This document shows, one piece after another, positions 25,734 through 33,693 of a DNA stretch of 54,606 nt. The notes under the pieces were generated by a model, which was not told where the DNA came from, did not search any database, and saw nothing but the letters and a program-made list of their open reading frames with translations. The stretch lies in assembly GCA_029933365.1 (NCBI GenBank), contig JAOZOH010000004.1, forward strand, positions 1 through 54,606. The letters run 5' to 3'. The translations under genes and the position numbers were made by a program. Source of the stretch: Desulfuromusa sp. (lineage in GTDB: Bacteria; Desulfobacterota; Desulfuromonadia; Desulfuromonadales; Geopsychrobacteraceae). Each line of letters opens with the position of its first letter. Within the stretch, counting starts at the first letter, position 1.

Positions 25734-26436
25734 AGGAAAACGAATTTTAGCTGTTATTCCAGCACGTGGTGGAAGCAAAGGGCTACCGGGTAAAAATATT
25801 CGCAATCTAGCTGAAAAACCGCTGGTAAGCTGGACTATCGATGCAGCAAAAGGCAGTCAATATATTGATACTGTGACTGTAAATACAGATTCAATTGAAA
25901 TTGCTGAAGTGGCCCGAAAATATGGCGCTCAGGTTCCCTTTTTACGGCCGGCTGAATTGGCAACAGATTCAGCAAGTAGCTACGACGTTATTATTCATGC
26001 CCTTAATTGGCACGCCGAACAGGAAATATTATTCGACCTGGTAATGTTGCTACAACCAACCTCACCACTACGTACAGTGCATGATATCGACCGGGCAATT
26101 GAGATTTTTTTTGAAAAAAAAGCTCAAGCTATTGTTTCTGTTTGTCCATGCGATCATCATCCATGGTGGGCAAACACCCTCCCCAACAGTGGCAATATGG
26201 AGAAGTTTTTACGGCCTGAGGTCCTGCAAACCAACCGCCAAGGGCTACCGCCACACTATCGCCTAAATGGTGCAATCTACCTGGCAGATATTGATTTTCT
26301 GCGCCTCAACGGCTCCTTTTTCGGATCGAAAACTTTCGCTCTGACAATGTCCAAAAAACATTCGGTCGATATAGATGATATTATCGATTTTCAACTGGCC
26401 GAGTTTTTCCTCGACTCATCCAGAGGACCAATATGA
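25726..26436 (+). CDS. legF: CMP-nonulosonate cytidylyltransferase, LegF/NeuA-like
   Basis: A 236-residue enzyme that activates the nine-carbon acid as its CMP form. The N-terminus has AVIPARGGSKGLPGKNIRNL, the CTP-binding motif. LLQPTSPLRTVHDID and the late SVDIDDIIDFQLAE match the family. The ATG at 25726 overlaps the ptmE-like stop by 8 bp. A longer frame from 25618 lies inside that gene. It is the last pathway gene; its stop is 35 bp from the convergent Maf gene, with no clear terminator between them. Confidence 0.92.
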   Translation: MFKGKRILAVIPARGGSKGLPGKNIRNLAEKPLVSWTIDAAKGSQYIDTVTVNTDSIEIAEVARKYGAQVPFLRPAELATDSASSYDVIIHALNWHAEQEILFDLVMLLQPTSPLRTVHDIDRAIEIFFEKKAQAIVSVCPCDHHPWWANTLPNSGNMEKFLRPEVLQTNRQGLPPHYRLNGAIYLADIDFLRLNGSFFGSKTFALTMSKKHSVDIDDIIDFQLAEFFLDSSRGPI

Positions 26437-26471
26437 TCAAGATCCAGCTTTTTGAGGATCTGCTGCCTTGC

Positions 26472-28964
26472 TCAATTCAATTCATCCAACAAAACTCTGG
26501 CCGCCGTGTTGGAACCATCCTGCTGTAAAACTGTTTCAAACATCAGTCTCGCACCATCTTCAAGGTCAATCTCCAGATAATGCCTTCCAAGCTTGATCAT
26601 CACCGTATGATCATCAGGAACCAACTCTAAATAGTCTGCATATAGGTCAAGTGATGTCCGTTTTTCACCAAGCAGCCACAATAAATCGGCATGGTATGGT
26701 ATATATGCCGCAGAAATACTTGCCAGACATTCAGCAATCATACAAGCATTTTCATAATCATGATTCTGCAGAGATAAACTGAAGAGTCGTTTCAGTGCAT
26801 CCTCAAGAATTGGTAAATCCCGTTCTTCTTCTGGGATATCAATTAGCTGTTGGTATTCAGATAGAGCGGTATCAACATCATTGTCCAGCTCCGCCAAAAA
26901 ACCCTTACCAAGATGGGCAAGAGACAATGCCTCACAACCTTTTTGTTGACTGAGGCTGCTAACTAGATGACGTAGGTTTTCGGCTTGTTTTTGCTTGTAC
27001 ATGATCTGCATTTTACCGCGAACCTGGCTCAACTGTGCCCAGCCACGTGCTCGTTGTAAATGTGCCGTTTCCTTATTTGTTAATGTCTTGCCAAATTCCT
27101 GTTCCAATTCAATAAACTGTTGCGAAAACTCTTCCGGAATCGGGTACTGCGGATGTACAGTTCTCCAAACAATAGCTCGACCGGGTTGCCCGTCTTGCTT
27201 CCATTGCTCCATCATTTTTTTTAAATCGGGATGATCCTGCTCCTCTTCCAGTCTACTTCGCAAACGTTTTGCGGCACTATCAACCATCGTTAACAGCCTT
27301 CCAGCACTATCCCGGTAAGCTTCATAGTAAATCCGTCCCAACCGTTCAGCATCGTCCTCATCCCAGGTACGCCCTTGGTCTCCCTGGGTTATTTTAAGAA
27401 AGTCTCTAATACCAACCCTCTTAACCAACAAAGAAAAATCTGAAAAGTTATTTTTCAGTTTTTTTTCAATCCGATCCATTTTAACTCGATATTTACGGTT
27501 CCCCTTATCCTTACCTCGTCGACCAAAAAACATAGCGTTTGCTTTTAACGCTTCATTTGATAGTTTTTTTATCTCGCGAAAAGCATTCTGACTTTTTCTC
27601 AATTCGGTTAATATCCCCTGATAATAAATAACTCGTTCTTCAACCGTATCAGAAGGCAGTGCTTCGATAATCATGTGATAGGCAGAGGATGGTAGTATCT
27701 GTAGCTTAACCTCAACTGAGGGCAGGTAGTCGACATCATCCATCTTTGCTGAGCTTTCACTCAAATTGATAATTCGGCAGTTCTGTTGTTTTGCCAAAGT
27801 TGCTTGTGCCCCGATCTGGGTAGCCGCAAAATGAAAATCGGGTGTTGTTTCAACCAGCCAGCCTCCATTTGTCTCGACCCATAGCTGCCCCCTGCCTAAC
27901 TGAGGACCAGATTGTCGCTCGTTACTCCCCTGAGCATGCGTATAACCATCACGACTATGACAAAGGTCGACACCAGCCAACAATATTTTCTTAAAACCCA
28001 TCTTAATACACATGTCGATGGCACTATTGGTCACAGTTGGCCCAGGTGCATTCATGGTGTTTTCGTTCCAAACAGAATCCCAAGGAACACGCGGTCCAAA
28101 AAAAAGGCTACGCCCACGCCATTGCCCCAACAAGGAACCAACAACATGATATTGATTAACGAAAATCGTATCCTCCCACAGCATTAGCATCTCTTTACTG
28201 ATATCAAAACTGATTTGATTTGGATCAACTGAAACAATAATATCGGGAGAAAGATCGACCTCACTTAACCGCCTGGCAATACGCGAAACGGCGATAACAA
28301 CCAAGCTGCTTCGATGCTCAATGACCCAAGAAATGACTTCATCCAGAGAAGGGCCACCACCTAGGACAATAGCAGTTTTACCATCAAAAATTCCTTGAAG
28401 ATGAACAGCAGATATTCTATTTTCAGGTAGATTTTCCAACTGGCGTTGGTTGAAAACCTCGGCACCCAGTTCTGCATTTGCTGACCACTTGATTTTTTCT
28501 AGTTCCTCTTGAATCTGATTGGATAGCACTAAATATTCACTATAGCGACCATCGGCTGCGGCAAAAGAAAGAGATAACTTGAGATTTCCAAGATAAATAA
28601 AATTCTTATATTCAATTTCATTCGCACACAACAACCACTCCTCAGCAGTTGTCATCATTATTTTTTTATGGAATCCATCTTCAGGGATATTTGTTTTTAG
28701 TCGGGTAAGAACAGCAGACACTTCTATGAAAATATAGTAGCTTCCTTCAGGCAACCCTTGCTTGACAAGGTATTGGGGCAGCAATCCGCTATCACTACCA
28801 ACAATGACGTATAAACTATTCTCCTCAAACAATTCTTTGCCATAATGCTTACTAAACGACACCTCCGAACCAACCTTATCAAAAGCAGAACCATTCACTT
28901 CATAGAGGTATCTATCACCAAAAGAATTGATCAAAAAAGGACCAACATTATTTACATTTTCCAT
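26472..28964 (-). CDS. maf: Maf-type flagellin glycosyltransferase (DUF115)
   Basis: An 830-residue protein. The central DUF115 (MptE-like) domain begins KTAIVLGGGPSLDEVISWV (about 193) and includes SPDIIVSVDPNQISFDI and KILLAGVDLCHS. The C-terminal half is helical with repeat-like segments (from about 640, RARGWAQLSQ to the end), as in other Maf proteins. Motility-associated factors transfer nonulosonic acids to flagellin before export. Placement next to the pathway and two flagellins makes flagellin the likely acceptor. SD-like AAGGGTGGG precedes the ATG. It is longer than many Maf proteins (about 600-700 residues). Confidence 0.88.
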   Translation of the reverse strand: MENVNNVGPFLINSFGDRYLYEVNGSAFDKVGSEVSFSKHYGKELFEENSLYVIVGSDSGLLPQYLVKQGLPEGSYYIFIEVSAVLTRLKTNIPEDGFHKKIMMTTAEEWLLCANEIEYKNFIYLGNLKLSLSFAAADGRYSEYLVLSNQIQEELEKIKWSANAELGAEVFNQRQLENLPENRISAVHLQGIFDGKTAIVLGGGPSLDEVISWVIEHRSSLVVIAVSRIARRLSEVDLSPDIIVSVDPNQISFDISKEMLMLWEDTIFVNQYHVVGSLLGQWRGRSLFFGPRVPWDSVWNENTMNAPGPTVTNSAIDMCIKMGFKKILLAGVDLCHSRDGYTHAQGSNERQSGPQLGRGQLWVETNGGWLVETTPDFHFAATQIGAQATLAKQQNCRIINLSESSAKMDDVDYLPSVEVKLQILPSSAYHMIIEALPSDTVEERVIYYQGILTELRKSQNAFREIKKLSNEALKANAMFFGRRGKDKGNRKYRVKMDRIEKKLKNNFSDFSLLVKRVGIRDFLKITQGDQGRTWDEDDAERLGRIYYEAYRDSAGRLLTMVDSAAKRLRSRLEEEQDHPDLKKMMEQWKQDGQPGRAIVWRTVHPQYPIPEEFSQQFIELEQEFGKTLTNKETAHLQRARGWAQLSQVRGKMQIMYKQKQAENLRHLVSSLSQQKGCEALSLAHLGKGFLAELDNDVDTALSEYQQLIDIPEEERDLPILEDALKRLFSLSLQNHDYENACMIAECLASISAAYIPYHADLLWLLGEKRTSLDLYADYLELVPDDHTVMIKLGRHYLEIDLEDGARLMFETVLQQDGSNTAARVLLDELN

Positions 28965-29026
28965 AACCCACCCTTATAAAATATCTGCAGAAATACAGAT
29001 ATATGACACCATCAAGCATACAGTGC

Positions 29027-29072
29027 AAAAAAAGGGCCATTCCACAAAACCCTTTGTAGAATAGCCCTTTAA
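29027..29072 (-). terminator. Terminator of the flgM-fliW operon
   Basis: AAAGGGC (29031-29037) and GCCCTTT (29064-29070) bracket a long stem with two mismatches (inner arms ATTC/GAAT and ACAAA/TTTGT). On the minus strand it is followed by TTTTTTTGC. It lies 37 nt after the fliW stop and upstream of the maf start, so it separates the two units. Confidence 0.8.
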
Positions 29073-29106
29073 ACCATTTTATACCCTTGTTTGTCAGAAT
29101 CTTGAC

Positions 29107-29529
29107 TCAAACCTCAGGTAGAGGCGTTTGCGGACTAAAATTTGTTCCTTCAAGAATTACCTGTAAGGCTCGATTACTTTCCGGTGCAAACAATATCGGT
29201 GCAGCCAGGTTGAGAGTAATCTTCCGATCAGGAGGAACAGTTACCACACTGACCACCAGGCATTCATCGTCTTCACTGATGCCCAATTTTTTACGTTCGC
29301 GGCCATCGGGGACAACCTTATAATCAAAATAAAAACCAGTAGGATCAGTCAGCACGAAAGCTATTTGAGGATCTTCAATGCTCTGAATCCAGAACAGCGG
29401 ACCGTCCTTTTCATTTGGCATAACAACAAACTTGCGTAAACCTTCGAAACCGATCAACCCATCTGGAAACAGCAAGCAGCTTTCAGGATCGTATTCTATT
29501 TCACCGAAACGGGATTGGATTTTCTCCAT
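29107..29529 (-). CDS. fliW: Flagellar assembly factor FliW
   Basis: A 140-residue protein with the FliW pattern: RFGEIEYDPESCLLFPDGLIGFE near the start and LFWIQSIEDPQIAFVLTDP in the middle. FliW binds either flagellin or CsrA, so free flagellin releases CsrA-mediated block of flagellin mRNA depends on the balance between them. A longer frame reaches 29589, but the ATG at 29529 matches the family N-terminus and overlaps the csrA stop by one base (TAATG), which points to translational coupling. Confidence 0.94.
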   Translation of the reverse strand: MEKIQSRFGEIEYDPESCLLFPDGLIGFEGLRKFVVMPNEKDGPLFWIQSIEDPQIAFVLTDPTGFYFDYKVVPDGRERKKLGISEDDECLVVSVVTVPPDRKITLNLAAPILFAPESNRALQVILEGTNFSPQTPLPEV

Positions 29530-29768
29530 TATTTTTTCCTCCCCGCATCCAGAATAGTGCTCAACTCGTTGAGATCGGCAATATCCCACTGTGCAGCCTC
29601 CTTATTTTCCTGTTTAATTCGGTCAAAAACTTCCTGGCGATGAACTTTCATCTCACGCGGAGCATCAATGCCAATCCGCACCCCACCCCCTTTGAGTTCA
29701 ACGACAGTAATTTTGATATCATCACCGATGATGATTCCTTCACCGGCTTTTCGTGTCAGTACCAACAT
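29529..29768 (-). CDS. csrA: Carbon storage / translational regulator CsrA
   Basis: A 79-residue RNA-binding protein. [18 protein letters not shown] and [18 protein letters not shown] carry the conserved residues, including the RNA-contact Arg in GVRIGI and in the APREMKVHR segment. CsrA binds GGA motifs in mRNA leaders. It is coupled to fliW at the end of the flgM-flgN-flgK-flgL operon, an arrangement tied to flagellin control. Both flagellin leaders in this window contain matching sites. The C-terminal tail after residue 60 is longer than in E. coli CsrA (61 residues). Confidence 0.96.
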   Translation of the reverse strand: MLVLTRKAGEGIIIGDDIKITVVELKGGGVRIGIDAPREMKVHRQEVFDRIKQENKEAAQWDIADLNELSTILDAGRKK

Positions 29769-29852
29769 AGCGCCCTCCTGGCTGGTTGTCCGTGCTACCT
29801 CCGAACACGGTAAGTATTACAATATTCCCCCCCTTTATCATAGGGACGTCTT

Positions 29853-30788
29853 TTAGATGTAATTCAATATTGACAGTTCAGAAACTCGACCGGTGACACT
29901 CAATGCGGCTTCGAAGCTTTGCTCCTGCTGCTGCATTTCAGTAATAGTTTCCAGTATATCGGCATCTTCAAAACGGGAACGAAATGCTTCCATATCGATC
30001 TTTATCTGCTCCATGTGATCACGGGCAACTTCCAGTCGACGGCCGATATTTCCTTTGAGGCTGCGTTGAGTCCGCACCTGATTGGCGGCACTTTCAAGAG
30101 GATCAATTAACGCTTCAACTCCAGAAGAATTATTCGCCAGAAGTTCCTCCTCCAAAGTTGTAACCAAAGCAAAAATATCTACAGCTCCGGCATCAACCGC
30201 ACCATCATTATCGATATCACCGAGCATTAATGAATTTCCGGTCAGATTCACCCCAACTAATTCGTTCGGTGCGATTTCAAATTCCAAGACACCATAATCA
30301 CCATTGTAATTCACCGGATTCGGTTCAGTTGCCGGATAATTTGGATTCAAAGTAAACGGCTCGGTTTTTTCACTGAAACCAGAAAAGAGATATTTGCCAT
30401 CAATCTGTGCATTGGCATCATCAATCAGACTTGCGCGCAATTGATGAACTTCATCAGCAAAGGTTTGCATGTCCTGAGAACTGAGAGACCCATTAACTGT
30501 TGCAATACTGATCTCTTTGATCCGCACCAGGGTGTTTTCAATACTATCCATATATCCATCCGCACCGTCAGTTTTATCCAACCCGGATTCGATGGTTTCA
30601 ATATATCGATCAGACGTCTGGATCTGAGTACGGGCACTCAATATCGGACTGATTGCAGTCGGATCATCAGAGGGACGATTTACCCTTTTCCCCGTGGCGG
30701 CTTGTAATTGTAAAGCGGCCAGCCTATCACTGGTTCTATCCAGAAAGGACTGGAGGCTACGATATGTCGTGGTCTGGGTTGCTCTCAT
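29853..30788 (-). CDS. flgL: Flagellar hook-filament junction protein FlgL
   Basis: A 311-residue flagellin-like protein. The N-terminus has LDRTSDRLAALQLQAATGKRVNRPSDDP, typical of FlgL, and the C-terminus is flagellin-like (EAALSVTGRVSELSILNYI). It joins the hook to the filament with FlgK, encoded directly upstream with 7 bp between the genes. A stretch DIDNDGAVD (191-199) resembles a calcium-binding EF-hand/dockerin loop, which is unusual but may be chance in the variable domain. Confidence 0.95.
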   Translation of the reverse strand: MRATQTTTYRSLQSFLDRTSDRLAALQLQAATGKRVNRPSDDPTAISPILSARTQIQTSDRYIETIESGLDKTDGADGYMDSIENTLVRIKEISIATVNGSLSSQDMQTFADEVHQLRASLIDDANAQIDGKYLFSGFSEKTEPFTLNPNYPATEPNPVNYNGDYGVLEFEIAPNELVGVNLTGNSLMLGDIDNDGAVDAGAVDIFALVTTLEEELLANNSSGVEALIDPLESAANQVRTQRSLKGNIGRRLEVARDHMEQIKIDMEAFRSRFEDADILETITEMQQQEQSFEAALSVTGRVSELSILNYI

Positions 30789-30795
30789 AATTCAC

Positions 30796-32184
30796 CTACC
30801 TCTTCAGCGTCAGCAAGGTTCCCATCATCTCATCCACAGTGGCGAGAAATTTGGCTGAAGCTTCAAAACCTTTTTGATATTTCATCAGATTGATCATTTC
30901 ATCTTCGAGGGAAACACCATCAATCCCGTCGCGCAAATTCTGCAACTGAATCAAGCTGTCTTCATGTCCTTGTTTGGCTTGACGGTTGCGAGCCGCCTCG
31001 ACACCAACAGTGGAGACAATCTTGCCATAGTAAGAAACCAGGGTATCATTCCCGCCAAGTCCGCCAAGCTGTTGTTGTTCGAGCTGGAGAATTGATAGAG
31101 CGTTAGTGTTATCACCGGGAGCTGCGGTCATTCCAGCAGCAATTTCATTGGTTGTGGTGATATTCATCTCTAGTGATGATGCCGCACCTGCTACCGCAGC
31201 CGGATTGACAAAAAAGTCTGTCCCGGGGTTCCCGTTCAGATCTGTTCCAGCCTGATGCAGAGTATTTACTTCTGTGGCAAAAGTATAGGCCAGTTGATCG
31301 AGTCGATCGACAACATCGGGAATCATGACATCGCGCACTTCGTAGAGCCCACGAAATTCACCACCAAGAGCATTTCGATCCAGATCGATAGAGGTGGTTC
31401 CGAAATCGAGCCGCAGCTGTGTGTCGGTCCCTGAGGAATATCCAACAATATGAGTTGCCGTGGTCCCTTCGACCAGGGGCATTCCGTTGCTCAACTGTAC
31501 TGAAACCGTTCCGTTGGACGTTTCAAAACTGGTAGAGCCAATTGACTCGGAAAGATCTTTAAGCAGCATGTCGCGACGATCACGATCAGAATTGGCATCT
31601 TGTCCGGCAAGTTCGAGGGACGAAATCCGATTGTTCAGCTGGGCAATTTCATCCAGCCGCAGATTGACACCATCAATCTTTGAAGTGATAGTATTATTGA
31701 TGTTTTTCCGCACCTGCTGAGTTTCATTGTAAACATTGGTAAAGGTGTTTCCGATCAGCTCGCCACGCTGTAACACCATCTGCCGTTCGACTTCCCCACC
31801 GGGGTTTGTCGAGAGTTGCCGCCAGCTGTCAAAAAACTGATCGAATTCATCGGATAGGCTACCATCACCGATTCCTGTAACCCGCTCCAGTTCCGCCAGT
31901 GAATTGACCATGCTATTTTCCAGGCCGGAATCGGAGGATTTATCCTTGATCTGACCATCGAGAAAAACATCGTGGGAGCGCGCCACTGAACCAACTGTGA
32001 CACCGGTTCCAATGAAAAAGTCTCCAAAATTCATTGCCGGATATGGAGTCAGATTTGGGGATTGTCTGGAATACCCTTCGGTATTGACATTAGCGATATT
32101 CAGACCGGTAATTTCAATCGCTTTTTGATTGGTCTGCAGGGAAGTTCTCCCTGAGTTCAATGCTGCATTCAGTCCGCCACCCAT
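30796..32184 (-). CDS. flgK: Flagellar hook-associated protein FlgK
   Basis: A 462-residue protein. The N-terminal GLNAALNSGRTSLQTNQKAIEITGLNIANVNTEGYSRQ motif and the C-terminal YQKGFEASAKFLATVDEMM region pair as a coiled coil in this axial family. The middle part is variable. It forms the first hook-filament junction ring. It sits between flgN, which encodes its export chaperone, and flgL. Confidence 0.95.
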   Translation of the reverse strand: MGGGLNAALNSGRTSLQTNQKAIEITGLNIANVNTEGYSRQSPNLTPYPAMNFGDFFIGTGVTVGSVARSHDVFLDGQIKDKSSDSGLENSMVNSLAELERVTGIGDGSLSDEFDQFFDSWRQLSTNPGGEVERQMVLQRGELIGNTFTNVYNETQQVRKNINNTITSKIDGVNLRLDEIAQLNNRISSLELAGQDANSDRDRRDMLLKDLSESIGSTSFETSNGTVSVQLSNGMPLVEGTTATHIVGYSSGTDTQLRLDFGTTSIDLDRNALGGEFRGLYEVRDVMIPDVVDRLDQLAYTFATEVNTLHQAGTDLNGNPGTDFFVNPAAVAGAASSLEMNITTTNEIAAGMTAAPGDNTNALSILQLEQQQLGGLGGNDTLVSYYGKIVSTVGVEAARNRQAKQGHEDSLIQLQNLRDGIDGVSLEDEMINLMKYQKGFEASAKFLATVDEMMGTLLTLKR

Positions 32185-32187
32185 CTT

Positions 32188-32541
32188 CTATACCTTCCCC
32201 GACAGTAGACGGCCACCCTGTTCTAACGTTCGGGAATAACCTTCACCACTGTACACTTGCGGCATTGCCGCTTTACCGAAAAAGCCCATCAGATCGCGAA
32301 CCCAGTTGAGTCCGGTCCAAAGTAGAAAAGCATTACGGCGATTTTCCTGATCGACCTGTGTGAGCAAATCTTCCAGACCGACCACATCTTCTGGTTGCGG
32401 TTGTAACTCGGCCAACAGTTCTTCCTTTGCGGCAACGACCGTTTGCAAACCCGACATATCGAGTTTCTGGGCCATTTCCCGTTCCTGTTGAAGGAGATCA
32501 AGAAGGGTTTCCAGCTTTAATTTAATCTCTGCACGAGCCAT
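32188..32541 (-). CDS. flgN: FlgN-family flagellar export chaperone
   Basis: A 117-residue helical protein (LETLLDLLQQEREMAQKLDMSGLQTVVAAKEELLAEL). It matches FlgN in size and pattern, with conserved E and L residues in a long coiled region. FlgN escorts FlgK and FlgL to the export gate. The gene lies between flgM and flgK with gaps of 1-3 bp, so it is probably coupled to both. Confidence 0.85.
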   Translation of the reverse strand: MARAEIKLKLETLLDLLQQEREMAQKLDMSGLQTVVAAKEELLAELQPQPEDVVGLEDLLTQVDQENRRNAFLLWTGLNWVRDLMGFFGKAAMPQVYSGEGYSRTLEQGGRLLSGKV

Positions 32542-32542
32542 C

Positions 32543-32833
32543 TCAGCTATCTTTCAGAATAAATGGCAGGATACTTGAGGCGACTTTATCCAGGTCCGGC
32601 TTGTAGGTGCCGTTTTCAATTTGAGCTTTGAGTGCCTGGATTTTTTCGCTGCGAGCAGTTTCTTGAGTTGCACTGGCCGCTTGGGTCTTGTTGGCATTTT
32701 GCAGTGCACTGGAAAAATCAACACGATCCGTCTTGGCGGTTTCAGAAGATTTCTTAGCTGCACCAGCTTTACTGGTCTGATTAATATTCCCCAGAGGACC
32801 AAACCCTTTACCACCGATAATTCTGTCGACCAT
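32543..32833 (-). CDS. flgM: Anti-sigma-28 factor FlgM
   Basis: A 96-residue protein. The C-terminal half (SEKIQALKAQIENGTYKPDLDKVASSIL) is the conserved sigma-28 binding region of FlgM. The N-terminal half is polar and likely disordered, suiting export. FlgM holds sigma-28 until the hook is complete. The operon is itself preceded by a sigma-28-like promoter, giving a feedback loop. Confidence 0.93.
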   Translation of the reverse strand: MVDRIIGGKGFGPLGNINQTSKAGAAKKSSETAKTDRVDFSSALQNANKTQAASATQETARSEKIQALKAQIENGTYKPDLDKVASSILPFILKDS

Positions 32834-32843
32834 GATAGTCTCC

Positions 32844-33389
32844 TTATTCCCCTAATGCTTCAAACTGGGCTGCAAAGGCGTCCAGCTTTTCCATAATTGC
32901 TGCGTAAGTTTGTTGTGATATTTCCGGTAAGGCCCCACCAAAAGCTTCTTGAGCATCCAGAAAACCCTGATCGATGGCATCTTTCATCTGTTGCAGTTTT
33001 GCTGGATCATTTCCAAAACCGTTGATGGCAAAATCAACAATTCGCTGTGATGTTTGATCAACACCAAAATAAACGTCGTCAGCGACCAGAGCCTGAGCTT
33101 CTTCCTGGGTCATGGTATTGAAGTTGATCTCGGTGTCACCATCCTTAAACTGTAGGCTGAGACCCTGATCCTGAAGTGTTTTGACTACTAGATTGCGGAG
33201 TAACTCGTAAGGAGAGGCAACTTTTAATCCCGGTCCGTAGGTTTCATCAACCTTTTCCTGTTCACCTAAAGAAACACGATCTTCAGCGGCGGACCTGGTT
33301 CGTTCACGCTGCTGGCGCTGAATCATCTCTTCCTGCTGTTGTCCAGAAATAGGTTTTGCACTATGGGTTGAATCAATCTGTCCAGTCAT
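32844..33389 (-). CDS. Conserved flagellar-operon protein of unknown role (DUF5610-like)
   Basis: A 181-residue soluble protein. The N-terminal 50 residues are polar and rich in Gln, Arg and Glu. The rest, with YFGVDQTSQRIVDFAINGFG and QGFLDAQEAFGGALPEISQQTY, resembles the domain called DUF5610; I recall that pattern but cannot check it here. It has no signal peptide or membrane segment. It is the first gene of the flgM operon, 10 bp before flgM, and is controlled by the sigma-28-like promoter. A flagellar role is therefore likely, but the function is unknown. Confidence 0.7.
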   Translation of the reverse strand: MTGQIDSTHSAKPISGQQQEEMIQRQQRERTRSAAEDRVSLGEQEKVDETYGPGLKVASPYELLRNLVVKTLQDQGLSLQFKDGDTEINFNTMTQEEAQALVADDVYFGVDQTSQRIVDFAINGFGNDPAKLQQMKDAIDQGFLDAQEAFGGALPEISQQTYAAIMEKLDAFAAQFEALGE

Positions 33390-33421
33390 AAGTCTCCTCC
33401 GATGAGAACTTCTTTGTAACG

Positions 33422-33449
33422 TTATCGACTGGAAAGTTGTTTTTCTTTA
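33422..33449 (-). promoter_or_regulatory. Sigma-28-type promoter of the flgM operon
   Basis: On the minus strand TAAAGAAA (33449-33442) is followed after 12 bp by GTCGATAA (33429-33422), which matches 7 of 8 positions of the -10 consensus. The 12-bp spacer is the same as in the flagellin promoter of this window. Transcription would start near 33412, about 23 nt before the first ATG. Confidence 0.7.
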
Positions 33450-33495
33450 GAATTATTTTGAACAGGATTTTAAGAAAAAACCAAAATAATAATTA

Positions 33496-33682
33496 GCCAC
33501 CAAGACACTAAGACACCAAGAAAATCAAAAACAAAAAACTTAACGCAGAGACGCAGAGGCAGAGAGAAATCAAGATAAAATTCTTTCTGGTTTCAAAATC
33601 CTGAAAAAGATTTTGTCGTTCTTTGCCTCTGTATTAGGAGGTGTAACCCTAGAACTTCTTGGTGTCTTTGTGTCTTGGTGGC
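33496..33682. repeat. Long inverted-repeat element, copy B (CACCAAGACAC type)
   Basis: The left end GCCACCAAGACACTAAGACACC and the right end GGTGTCTTTGTGTCTTGGTGGC are inverted copies (given in parts: GCCACCAAGACAC and GTGTCTTGGTGGC). Inside lies AACGCAGAGACGCAGAGGC, matching in opposite orientation the block in the copy at 13568-13710. It fills most of the gap between the flgM-operon promoter and recQ and contains no credible gene. Confidence 0.75.
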
Positions 33683-33693
33683 TACGTTTGTGT

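Noticed and set aside
26433..26528. 31-codon ORF starting ATGA-coupled to the legF stop
   Set aside because: It overlaps the 3' end of maf on the opposite strand and matches nothing known. It might be the stub of a lost gene, but the evidence is only the overlap.
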